From: Candidatus Buchananbacteria bacterium RIFCSPLOWO2_02_FULL_46_11b
GTDB lineage: Bacteria > Patescibacteriota > Patescibacteriia > Buchananbacterales > UBA6539
Direction of reading: 5' to 3'
Assembly: GCA_001817615.1 (NCBI GenBank)
Contig: MHIR01000043.1
Location: 1-5,015, forward strand
Length of the DNA: 5,015 bases
Below the pieces are notes generated by a model. The model was not told where the DNA came from and did not search any database. It saw nothing but the letters and a program-made list of their open reading frames with translations. The translations under genes were made by a program, and so were the position numbers. The number at the start of each line of letters is the position of its first letter. Position 1 is the first letter of the stretch. Shown piece by piece: positions 1 to 5,015 of this stretch.

Positions 1-1128
1 GGCGTCGTTTCCATTCCGGGCGCGACTTATACTTGTGCGGAATCAAACGAAACCGCCAATAATGTTGATCCCGCGACCATTCCTTATTATTCCAGTTTTG
101 TCACCTACAACGGCGGGCTGGACAATGTCAAATATTTTGACATTACCCGCAAAAGCGCGGCTACTTGCCAGAAGAATAGTTATCCTTACAGCAAAGCGAT
201 GTATGAAGACACCTGCCTGATTGATGTGGCCGCGGTTGTCTCGGGAAAAACAACATGGAAATCGACAAAAGTCAACGATTGCAGTAAAGCGGATGAGGAC
301 GGCATTACCAAGAGAAACTGCCGTTTACAGGAAGGATTCGTGAAAAACGCTTCCAGCACGAGTCCGGCGGTTAGTAACTGGACTTATCGCTGTCCCAATG
401 GCTGCAATAGCGGGGCTTGCATGCCCGTTATAGATAATCTATATGGCAAGGTAATAAAGAGCGCATCGTTTCCGGACCAGCTTTATTATGTCGGGTATGA
501 TGCCAATAATAAAATTTACGCCAGATATGTTTTTCCCCGAGCCCTGCCGTTTTACCCAGATTATAATACCTTTGATAGCTGGTATTTTAATCAAGATGAT
601 GTTTTAACTGTTACTGACGAAGAATTGATAAAATATCCGATAAGAGGCAACGTGATGTATCGGCCGGGAACAAAATTGTTAAAAATATCCACCGATCCTA
701 AAATTTTTGCGGTTGAGCCGGGCGGAGTTTTAAGAAATATGGGCACGGCAGACTCAAGCGGTTATTTGGTCGGAATTTACGGTTTAAACTGGAATGATCG
801 GGTAGTTATTGCGCCTGATTCATTTTTTAGTAATTATGTCGTCGGCCCGGATTGGACGGCGGCTGATAAGCACCCCGAGGGCACGCTTATCCAATACAGC
901 GGATCCGGCGATATTTATTTGATTCAAAACGGCCAAAAAAGAAAATTTATCGGTACGGGCTTTGCCGACAACCGCTATAAAGATGAATATATTGTCAAGG
1001 ACGTTGAGCCGCTCATTTTTGTCTATCCGAACGGGCCGGATATCAGCGCGGGCGAGAAGGAATTAATTAATGTGGCCGGATCCTTGCTTCCAAATCTAAA
1101 AATCCAAGAATTGAGATTACAAAATTAA
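1..1128 (+). CDS. Probable secreted Cys-containing repeat protein, 5' end outside window
   Basis: The reading frame is open from base 1 to a TAA at 1126-1128 (375 codons visible), so the ATG at 199 is internal and the true start lies upstream. The N-terminal third carries scattered Cys residues and a tight motif CPNGCNSGAC (codons 131-140), typical of small disulfide-bonded extracellular modules. The rest shows loosely repeated units built around a 'G-T-x-[LI]-x-x-S ... I-[FY]-x-[VI]-x-x-G' pattern: YRPGTKLLKIS...IFAVEPGG from about codon 220 and EGTLIQYS...IYLIQNGQ from about codon 293. A weaker first copy begins near codon 147. I recognise such units from surface proteins of Patescibacteria, but their function is not known to me. 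The Cys content and aromatic/Asn-rich composition suggest export; no signal peptide can be seen because the start is missing. The gene is followed by its own terminator and is probably unrelated to the division genes. The last codons overlap a 35-bp direct repeat that may have altered the C-terminus. Confidence 0.85.
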   Translation, partial: GVVSIPGATYTCAESNETANNVDPATIPYYSSFVTYNGGLDNVKYFDITRKSAATCQKNSYPYSKAMYEDTCLIDVAAVVSGKTTWKSTKVNDCSKADEDGITKRNCRLQEGFVKNASSTSPAVSNWTYRCPNGCNSGACMPVIDNLYGKVIKSASFPDQLYYVGYDANNKIYARYVFPRALPFYPDYNTFDSWYFNQDDVLTVTDEELIKYPIRGNVMYRPGTKLLKISTDPKIFAVEPGGVLRNMGTADSSGYLVGIYGLNWNDRVVIAPDSFFSNYVVGPDWTAADKHPEGTLIQYSGSGDIYLIQNGQKRKFIGTGFADNRYKDEYIVKDVEPLIFVYPNGPDISAGEKELINVAGSLLPNLKIQELRLQN

Positions 1129-1157
1129 TTAATGTGGCCGGATCCTTGCTTCCAAAT
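1061..1157. repeat. 35-bp perfect direct repeat, two copies 62 bp apart
   Basis: The 35-bp sequence at 1061-1095 recurs without mismatch at 1123-1157; it begins AATTAATTAATGTGGCCGG. The first copy is coding for the upstream protein (residues ELINVAGSLLPN). The second begins in its last sense codon and runs into the spacer in another frame, because the 62-bp offset is not a multiple of three. The 27 bp between copies encode most of the final ten residues. Confidence 0.95.
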
Positions 1158-1176
1158 TAGCTTATTGTGTTTTGAG

Positions 1177-1185
1177 TTATCCACA
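1177..1185 (+). promoter_or_regulatory. DnaA-box-like nonamer TTATCCACA
   Basis: This is an exact match to the bacterial DnaA-box consensus TTATCCACA. A second exact box lies on the opposite strand at 1461-1469. One-mismatch versions lie at 1291-1299 (TTATCAACA, + strand) and 1441-1449 (TTATCCCCA on the - strand). The sequence matches are certain; that DnaA binds here is inference. Confidence 0.45.
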
Positions 1186-1227
1186 CACTACAGTCCTACT
1201 TTCTAAACAGAATAGCAAAAAAGTATT

Positions 1228-1256
1228 GAAAAAATGGCGTAAAACGCCATTTTTTC
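1228..1256 (+). terminator. Intrinsic terminator after the upstream gene
   Basis: A perfect 12-bp inverted repeat (1228-1239 and 1245-1256) encloses the 5-base loop TAAAA. The GC core is TGGCG/CGCCA, with six A on the 5' side and six T on the 3' side, followed by CTTTT. This is a classic Rho-independent terminator. The A and T tracts make it potentially functional in both directions. It isolates the upstream gene from the dcw promoter 126 bp downstream. Confidence 0.9.
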
Positions 1257-1272
1257 TTTTGTTTGATTAGTG

Positions 1273-1386
1273 GTTGACCCTGTTAGAGATTTATCAACAA
1301 GTAAATAACTATAATAATTTTATTTATTTTTTTAGCTAATTTTAGAAGAAAAAGATTATTTTTTTCAAATCTCTAACGGGGTTGAC
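1273..1386. repeat. 20-bp inverted repeat flanking an AT-rich block
   Basis: The left arm 1273-1292 and right arm 1367-1386 are inverted copies matching at 17 of 20 positions, with 11 consecutive identities (AAATCTCTAAC on the right arm). The 74 bp between them (1293-1366) are almost entirely A and T. The right arm ends in GTTGAC, which supplies five of the six bases of the mraZ promoter -35 hexamer. No clear target-site duplication flanks the arms. It could be a MITE-like remnant, a long-range operator, or a cruciform-forming element. Confidence 0.75.
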
Positions 1387-1410
1387 AGGGGAGGAAAAGT
1401 GGCGTATAAT
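1382..1410 (+). promoter_or_regulatory. Consensus sigma70-type promoter of the mraZ/dcw operon
   Basis: The -35 hexamer TTGACA (1382-1387) and -10 hexamer TATAAT (1405-1410) are both perfect and are separated by the optimal 17 bp. Transcription should start near 1416-1418, giving a leader of about 80 nt before the mraZ ATG. A full-consensus promoter is expected to be very strong, which fits a need for the repressor boxes that overlap it. Confidence 0.9.
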
Positions 1411-1446
1411 GATAGTATGGTGGTGAAAAGTGGATGAAAGTGGGGA
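1396..1446 (+). promoter_or_regulatory. Putative MraZ operator: phased AAAGTGG boxes
   Basis: AAAGTGG occurs at 1427-1433 and 1437-1443, exactly 10 bp apart. A degenerate copy (ATGGTGG, 5 of 7) lies one further 10-bp step upstream at 1417-1423. Another exact AAAGTGG at 1396-1402 sits between the -35 and -10 hexamers. MraZ proteins are known to bind short GTGG-type direct repeats (TGGG boxes in E. coli, AAAGTG boxes in mollicutes) in front of their own gene. The three phased boxes cover the predicted start site, so bound MraZ should block transcription. Confidence 0.8.
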
Positions 1447-1460
1447 TAAGTCAGACTGGT

Positions 1461-1469
1461 TGTGGATAA
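1461..1469 (-). promoter_or_regulatory. DnaA-box-like nonamer, inverted, 27 bp before mraZ
   Basis: TGTGGATAA is the exact reverse complement of the DnaA-box consensus. A one-mismatch copy in the same orientation starts exactly 20 bp upstream (1441-1449), about two helical turns away. The site lies in the mraZ 5' leader, so DnaA binding here could link division gene expression to replication. That is a hypothesis from the motif alone. Confidence 0.45.
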
Positions 1470-1496
1470 CTTATTATTAGCTCTAAGCCCAAAGCC

Positions 1497-1928
1497 ATGT
1501 TTATCGGCGAGTATCAGCACAATTTGGACCCAAAAGGCCGTTTGGCCGTGCCGGCCAAATTCCGCAAGGAATTGGCCAAAGGCGCGGTGGTCACCCGCGA
1601 AGTGGACGACTGCCTTTCTTTGTATCCAAAAGCCGACTGGAAGAAATACGCCGATAAGTTGGCCGCCCTGCCGACCTCAAAGGCCGATGCCCGGGCTTTT
1701 GCCCGTCTGAAACTTGGCAGCGCCATGGCCGTGGATATTGATAAACAGGGAAGAATGCTGATTCCCGAGTATTTGAGAAAAGCGGCCGGGCTGGGCAAGC
1801 AAGCCGTGATTATTGGCTTGTATAACCGTTTGGAAATCTGGGATGAATCCAAATGGAACAAGTACAAGCAGGGGACGGATGCCAAGAGCTCGGAGATTGC
1901 GGAATCTTTGGGGGAAATGGGAGTGTAA
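1497..1928 (+). CDS. mraZ: Transcriptional regulator MraZ
   Basis: This 143-residue protein has the length and two-domain plan of MraZ, the DNA-binding regulator encoded first in most dcw clusters. The N-terminus MFIGEYQHNLDPKGRLAVP is a classic family signature. The two SpoVT/AbrB-like halves carry the expected DxxGR motifs at residues 11-15 (DPKGR) and 82-86 (DKQGR), each followed by a hydrophobic-Pro segment (LAVPAKFR, MLIPEYLR). The family forms ring-shaped oligomers that bind repeated boxes and usually repress their own operon; the phased AAAGTGG array 50 bp upstream is the likely target. The ATG at 1497 is fixed by the family N-terminus. No Shine-Dalgarno precedes it (CCCAAAGCC before ATG). 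It heads the cluster, with rsmH 192 bp downstream. Confidence 0.97.
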   Translation: MFIGEYQHNLDPKGRLAVPAKFRKELAKGAVVTREVDDCLSLYPKADWKKYADKLAALPTSKADARAFARLKLGSAMAVDIDKQGRMLIPEYLRKAAGLGKQAVIIGLYNRLEIWDESKWNKYKQGTDAKSSEIAESLGEMGV

Positions 1929-1979
1929 ATCAGGGAAATAGTAAATTTAAATTAAAAGTTTTTTGAAAAATACCGGCCT

Positions 1980-2080
1980 AAATTACAAATTTCAAATCTC
2001 AAATTACAAACCATTAGTTTCGTGTTTTGAATTTGGTGCTTGTAATTTTTTTGGAATTTAATGCTTGGAATTTGTAATTT
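1980..2080. repeat. Nested AT-rich palindrome in the mraZ-rsmH spacer
   Basis: The outer arms 1980-1995 and 2065-2080 are inverted copies (15 of 16, core AAATTACAAATT). The inner arms 2001-2013 and 2034-2048 pair through AAATTACAA/TTGTAATTT plus ACCA/TGGT with a 2-nt bulge. AAATTACAA therefore occurs four times, twice on each strand. The element fills most of the 192-bp spacer and contains a spurious ATG at 2061 in frame with rsmH. It resembles the dispersed AT-rich intergenic repeats common in Patescibacteria genomes (inference). In mRNA it would form a long stem-loop between two cistrons. Confidence 0.8.
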
Positions 2081-2120
2081 TTGCCATATTAATCCGAAAA
2101 ATAACAGTCAATATTTAGCC

Positions 2121-3056
2121 ATGTCAAATTTTCACCAGCCGGTTTTATCCGATCAGGCTATCAGCTATTTGAAACCCCAGCTGGGCGGCAGTTTCATTGA
2201 CTGCACGCTGGGCGGCGCCGGCCATACGGTTGAAATCTTAAGAAGGGTTTTGCCCGGGGGAAAGATTTTAGGCATTGATTTGGATCCGATTGCTTTGAAA
2301 GCCGCCAAGGAAGAGCTGAAAAATTATTCTTCGGCCGTCCTGGTTCAGGATAATTTCCGCCATTTGAAAAAAATCGCTGAAAAAAATAATTTTAAAAAAG
2401 TGGACGGCATTTTGCTTGACCTGGGGTTATCCTCGGGGCAACTGGCCGACCATAGCCGCGGTTTTTCTTTTTTAGCCGAAGGGGGATTAGATATGCGCTT
2501 TGGCCAACAATCGGAATTAACCGCCCAAAGAATTTTAAACACTTACCGCCAGAAGCAATTATTTGAAATTTTCAAGAATTTCGGGCAAGAGCGCCTGGCC
2601 AAGCCGATTGCCGAAAAAATCGTTTTAGAGCGCAAATTGGCGCCGATTAAAACGCCGGCCGAGCTGGTGGCGATTGTTTCGGAAATTTACAAAAAGTTTT
2701 ACCGGCAAAATTCCAGAACCAATCCGGCGACTAAAATTTTTCAGGCCTTAAGAATCGCGGTCAACCAGGAGCTTGAAAATTTAACCGAAGTTTTGCCCCA
2801 AGCCCTGGGCTTGCTAAAAAAGGGCGGGCGAATCGCGGTAATCAGCTATCATTCATTGGAAGATCGGACGGTCAAGGATTTTTTCAAGCAAGAAAGCCGG
2901 GATTGCGTTTGTCCGCCCGAATTGCCGCTTTGCCAGTGCGGCCACAAAAAAACTTTAAAAATTATCACCAAAAAGCCCGTGGCCGCGGCCGAAGAAGAAG
3001 TTTTGAATAATCCCAGAAGCCGCAGCGCGAAGCTTCGCGTGGCGGAAAGATGCTAG
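2121..3056 (+). CDS. rsmH: 16S rRNA (cytosine(1402)-N(4))-methyltransferase RsmH
   Basis: RsmH (MraW) uses S-adenosylmethionine to methylate N4 of C1402 in the 16S rRNA decoding centre. The 311-residue product has the normal family length and all the hallmarks: N-terminal HQPVLSDQAI, SAM-binding DCTLGGAGH (27-35), acidic GIDLD (51-55), LDLGLSSGQL (99-108), RGFSF (113-117), the NPATKIFQALRIAVNQEL helix (201-218), ISYHSLEDR (241-249), a CxC-x6-CxC pair at 262-273, and NPRSRSAKLR (297-306). I start at ATG 2121, where the family N-terminus begins. An in-frame ATG at 2061 would add 20 unrelated residues encoded mostly by the spacer palindrome. No Shine-Dalgarno is visible (TTTAGCC before ATG). The final Cys and stop codon fall inside the repeat array that follows. 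Probably cotranscribed with mraZ. Confidence 0.97.
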   Translation: MSNFHQPVLSDQAISYLKPQLGGSFIDCTLGGAGHTVEILRRVLPGGKILGIDLDPIALKAAKEELKNYSSAVLVQDNFRHLKKIAEKNNFKKVDGILLDLGLSSGQLADHSRGFSFLAEGGLDMRFGQQSELTAQRILNTYRQKQLFEIFKNFGQERLAKPIAEKIVLERKLAPIKTPAELVAIVSEIYKKFYRQNSRTNPATKIFQALRIAVNQELENLTEVLPQALGLLKKGGRIAVISYHSLEDRTVKDFFKQESRDCVCPPELPLCQCGHKKTLKIITKKPVAAAEEEVLNNPRSRSAKLRVAERC

Positions 3057-3127
3057 TAGAGGCTAGTAAGAGCTGATAAAAGCTGGTAAGAGCGGCTACT
3101 ACCAGCCTTTACCAGCTTTCCGATCAG
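3052..3127. repeat. Mirrored array of ~10-bp GCTGGTAARR-type units
   Basis: Four direct units follow each other every 10 bp: GCTAGTAGAG (3052), GCTAGTAAGA (3062), GCTGATAAAA (3072), GCTGGTAAGA (3082). Three inverted units follow, reading GCTGGTAGTAG (3096-3106), GCTGGTAAAG (3107-3116) and CTGATCGGAAA (3117-3127) on the - strand. The halves can fold: 3079-3089 pairs with 3109-3119 over 11 bp, and 3073-3077 pairs with 3123-3127. An alternative shorter stem uses CTGGTA (3084-3088 region) with TACCAG (3100-3105). The first unit supplies the last codon and TAG stop of rsmH. There is no T-tract, so it is not an intrinsic terminator. Role unknown. Confidence 0.85.
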
Positions 3128-3130
3128 AAC

Positions 3131-3177
3131 AATTTACGTAAATTAATTAACTATCGTGATTTAAATAACCAAATCAC
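3131..3177. repeat. Two small palindromes before the ftsL-like gene
   Basis: AATTTACGTAAATT (3131-3144) is a perfect 14-bp palindrome. GTGATTT (3156-3162) and AAATCAC (3171-3177) form a 7-bp stem with an 8-base loop. Both lie in the 66-bp AT-rich stretch directly before the ftsL-like start. They could be protein-binding sites or weak RNA hairpins; AT-rich sequence produces such palindromes by chance, so function is uncertain. Confidence 0.5.
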
Positions 3178-3193
3178 AAATAAAAACAAAACC

Positions 3194-3547
3194 ATGTCAA
3201 AATTCTTCCATCTAAGCAAAAGACCGGCTAAATCTTTCAGGCGCCATAAAGCCTTAGCTTGGCCGTCATTTAACTTAAAAACTGTTAATCTCGCCCTGGC
3301 TTGTTTAATTGTTGTTTTCGGCCTCGGTTATTTATTGCAGGTCAACGGCCAGGCGACCAAAGGCTACCAAATTAAAGAATTGGAAAAACAGATTGCCGAT
3401 TTGCGGCAGGAAAAATCCGATCTGGAGCTGGACACTTTAAGACGGCAGTCCATGAGCCGGGTCAAGGAAAAATTGGCCGATTTGAACATGGTGAGCGCCG
3501 GCAATTCCGAGTATTTGCAGGAAAAGCCCGTCGCCTTGGCCAGATAA
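3194..3547 (+). CDS. ftsL: FtsL-like septum protein (small bitopic coiled-coil protein)
   Basis: The 117-residue product has the FtsL/DivIC architecture. It has a basic cytoplasmic tail (residues 1-30, rich in Lys/Arg), one hydrophobic membrane segment (about 31-49, VNLALACLIVVFGLGYLL), and an extracytoplasmic heptad-rich stretch (about 58-97, KELEKQIADLRQEKSDLELD onward). It ends in a family-like block around RVKEKLADLNMV. FtsL is a divisome scaffold that pairs with FtsB/DivIC and activates the FtsW-FtsI septal wall synthase. Its sequence is poorly conserved, so the call rests on topology, length and its position between rsmH and the penicillin-binding protein, the standard dcw slot. The ATG at 3194 gives a sensible cytoplasmic tail; no Shine-Dalgarno precedes it (ACAAAACC). 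The downstream gene begins 23 bp after the stop. A DivIC/FtsB-type protein is the main alternative. Confidence 0.8.
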   Translation: MSKFFHLSKRPAKSFRRHKALAWPSFNLKTVNLALACLIVVFGLGYLLQVNGQATKGYQIKELEKQIADLRQEKSDLELDTLRRQSMSRVKEKLADLNMVSAGNSEYLQEKPVALAR

Positions 3548-3570
3548 ACTTAACGGTAAAATTATAAGAG

Positions 3571-5015
3571 ATGGCAGTAATTGGCAAAAAAGAAAAATTC
3601 GGATTTTTAATAAATAATGGGGGCCGAATGATAATTTTGGCGCTCGTTATTTTTTTCTTGGCTTTATTGATCGTTTTGCGCTTGTTTTCTCTGCAAGTCA
3701 TCCAGCATGATTTTTATCTGGCGCTGGCCACCCAGAAGCATGAAGTCTACAAGGACTTGTTTCCCCAGCGCGGGTCAATTTATGTCCGCGAGAAGGGCGA
3801 GCTTTATCCCTTAGTTGCCAGCCGCGATTATTATTTGGTTTATGCCGAGCCGTCAAAAATTGAAGACGCGGGCGCGGTCATTGACGCGATTACTCCGGTT
3901 CTGGGCCTGGAAAAGGCGGAGTGGCAGGAATTACTCGGGCGCCTGAATAAAAAAGCCGACCCCTACGAGCCGATTAAGCATAAGGCGACAAAACAGCAGG
4001 CGGATCAGATAAAAGAAAAAAATTTGGCGGGCATCGGATTTACGCCCGAGCCTTATCGGTTTTATCCGGAGACCGGCATTGGCGGCCATATCTTCGGCTT
4101 TGTCGGCAATAAAGACGATAAAATCGCGGGCCAATACGGTTTAGAGGGCTATTTTAATAAAGAATTGGCCGGCCGGCCGGGCTTAATCAAGTCGTTCAAA
4201 GACGCCTTGGGGTCTTTAATTACCATCGGCTCGCGGTCAATTAAAAAAGCCGAGAACGGTTCAGACTTGGTTTTAACCATTGACCGGCAAGTCCAGTTTA
4301 CGGCCTGCCTTAAGCTTAAAGAATACACGGAAAAATTTCAGGCCGAAGGCGGCACGGTCATAATTATGCGGCCAACCGGCGCGATTTTGGCCATGTGCAG
4401 CCTGCCGGATTTTGACCCGGAAAAATATAATGAGGCGGCAGAGATTAATTATTTGAATAATCCGGCGATTTTTACGGCTTTTGAGCCGGGCTCGGTTTTT
4501 AAAGCTTTTACCATGGCCGCGGGCCTGGATACCGGCCAAGTAAGCCCGGAGACAACTTACTTTGATAAGGGCGAAAGAAAAGTCGAGCCGTATACTCTTA
4601 AAAATTCGGATAATAAAGCCCATGGCACGACCACCATGTCTCAAGTTTTGGAAAAATCATTGAATTTGGGCGCGATTTTTGTGGAGCAGACAGTCGGCAA
4701 AGAAATTTTTAAAAAATACTTGTCCGATTTCGGTTTTGGCAAGAAATCCGGCATTGAACTGGACACGGAGATGCCGGGCGACCTTTCGTCTTTAAATAAG
4801 CGCGGCGATATTTTTGGGATGACCGCTTCGTACGGCCAGGGAATCACAGTCACCCCGCTTCAATTAGCCAGCGCGTTTGCCGCCATTGCCAATCAGGGTA
4901 AATTGGTCAAGCCTTACATTGTTTCAGAAATCATCAAGCCCGGCGGCGAAAAAGAAATTTTTCAGCCCCGGGAAGTCAGGCAGGTAATGTCGCCAAAAAC
5001 CGCGGCCATTTTAAC
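3571..5015 (+). CDS. ftsI: Class B penicillin-binding protein (FtsI/PBP2 type), 3' end outside window
   Basis: Codons 1-481 are visible with no stop before the window end. This is the D,D-transpeptidase that cross-links septal peptidoglycan, acting outside the membrane with FtsW. A short basic cytoplasmic start precedes a membrane anchor (about residues 20-40). The dimerisation/pedestal domain follows with the QRGSIY motif (66-71) and the GLEGYFNKEL segment (about 190-199). The transpeptidase domain carries the catalytic SVFK tetrad in EPGSVFKAF (Ser308, Lys311), the SxN motif Ser363-Leu-Asn365, and YGQGITVTPLQLA (from 421). The third KTG box should lie just past the window. ATG 3571 is the first start after an in-frame TAA at 3565-3567; M20 at 3628 would remove the basic cytoplasmic tail. 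GAG abuts the ATG, too close for a proper ribosome binding site. The 23-bp gap to ftsL implies cotranscription. About 70-120 further residues are expected from family length. Confidence 0.95.
   Translation, partial: MAVIGKKEKFGFLINNGGRMIILALVIFFLALLIVLRLFSLQVIQHDFYLALATQKHEVYKDLFPQRGSIYVREKGELYPLVASRDYYLVYAEPSKIEDAGAVIDAITPVLGLEKAEWQELLGRLNKKADPYEPIKHKATKQQADQIKEKNLAGIGFTPEPYRFYPETGIGGHIFGFVGNKDDKIAGQYGLEGYFNKELAGRPGLIKSFKDALGSLITIGSRSIKKAENGSDLVLTIDRQVQFTACLKLKEYTEKFQAEGGTVIIMRPTGAILAMCSLPDFDPEKYNEAAEINYLNNPAIFTAFEPGSVFKAFTMAAGLDTGQVSPETTYFDKGERKVEPYTLKNSDNKAHGTTTMSQVLEKSLNLGAIFVEQTVGKEIFKKYLSDFGFGKKSGIELDTEMPGDLSSLNKRGDIFGMTASYGQGITVTPLQLASAFAAIANQGKLVKPYIVSEIIKPGGEKEIFQPREVRQVMSPKTAAIL

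Noticed and set aside
1310..1315. A second TATAAT in the AT-rich block
   Set aside because: No acceptable -35 hexamer lies 16-18 bp upstream; a TATAAT is expected by chance in nearly pure A/T sequence.
1462..1710. Open frame of 82 codons from a GTG, overlapping mraZ
   Set aside because: It lies in another frame over mraZ, whose family motifs are unmistakable; the product is Trp/Pro-rich with no recognisable features.
1514..1885. Minus-strand open frame opposite mraZ
   Set aside because: It is antisense to a conserved gene, has no upstream signals, and its codon pattern mirrors the real gene.
2061..2120. N-terminal extension of RsmH from the ATG at 2061
   Set aside because: The extra 20 residues come from the palindromic spacer and do not resemble RsmH; the family N-terminus starts at 2121.
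3052..3127. CRISPR array or intrinsic terminator at the 10-bp repeats
   Set aside because: Units are contiguous and about 10 bp with no spacers, so not CRISPR; there is no T-tract after the stem, so not an intrinsic terminator.
4167..4180. GGCC-rich run (GGCCGGCCGGCCGG) inside the penicillin-binding gene
   Set aside because: It simply encodes Ala-Gly-Arg-Pro in frame with frequent local codons; no reason to see a site.
3931..4853. Three minus-strand open frames opposite the penicillin-binding protein gene
   Set aside because: They overlap a continuous transpeptidase frame with catalytic motifs on the + strand; they are shadows.

Overview
The window looks like a stretch of chromosome from an uncultured Candidate Phyla Radiation (Patescibacteria) bacterium. 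The reasons are a compact division/wall cluster with very Lys/Ile-rich proteins, no recognisable Shine-Dalgarno sequences at any start, AT-rich palindromic repeats between the genes, and a secreted protein of a repeat type that I associate with this group. All frames read through with the standard code, with no in-frame TGA, which argues against the UGA-recoding lineages. The phylum assignment is inference from style and gene content, not from a marker search.

Layout. (1) Bases 1-1128 hold the 3' part of a Cys-containing, probably secreted repeat protein of unknown function. Its end carries a 35-bp direct repeat, and a strong intrinsic terminator follows at 1228-1256. (2) Bases 1129-1496 (368 bp) have no gene but are dense in signals: a second copy of the 35-bp repeat, DnaA-box-like nonamers, the terminator, an AT-rich block flanked by a 20-bp inverted repeat, a consensus sigma70-type promoter (TTGACA-17-TATAAT), and a 10-bp-phased array of AAAGTGG boxes that matches an MraZ operator. 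(3) From 1497 the classical start of the dcw (division and cell wall) cluster runs in order on the + strand: mraZ, rsmH, an FtsL-like small membrane protein, and a class B penicillin-binding protein (FtsI/PBP2 type) cut by the window end.

How the genes work together. MraZ is the expected autorepressor of the cluster, and the promoter and boxes directly upstream fit that. RsmH methylates 16S rRNA in the ribosomal decoding centre. The FtsL-like protein and the transpeptidase are the divisome parts that build septal peptidoglycan. No terminator is visible between these four genes, so one transcript from the 1382-1410 promoter is likely.

The unusual content lies in the spacers. The mraZ-rsmH gap (192 bp) is filled by a nested AT-rich palindrome. 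The rsmH-ftsL gap (137 bp) begins with a mirrored array of about 10-bp GCTGGTAARR-like units that overlaps the rsmH stop codon. The mraZ promoter takes its -35 hexamer from one arm of an inverted repeat. I see no defence system, CRISPR array, tRNA, rRNA or transposase gene here.
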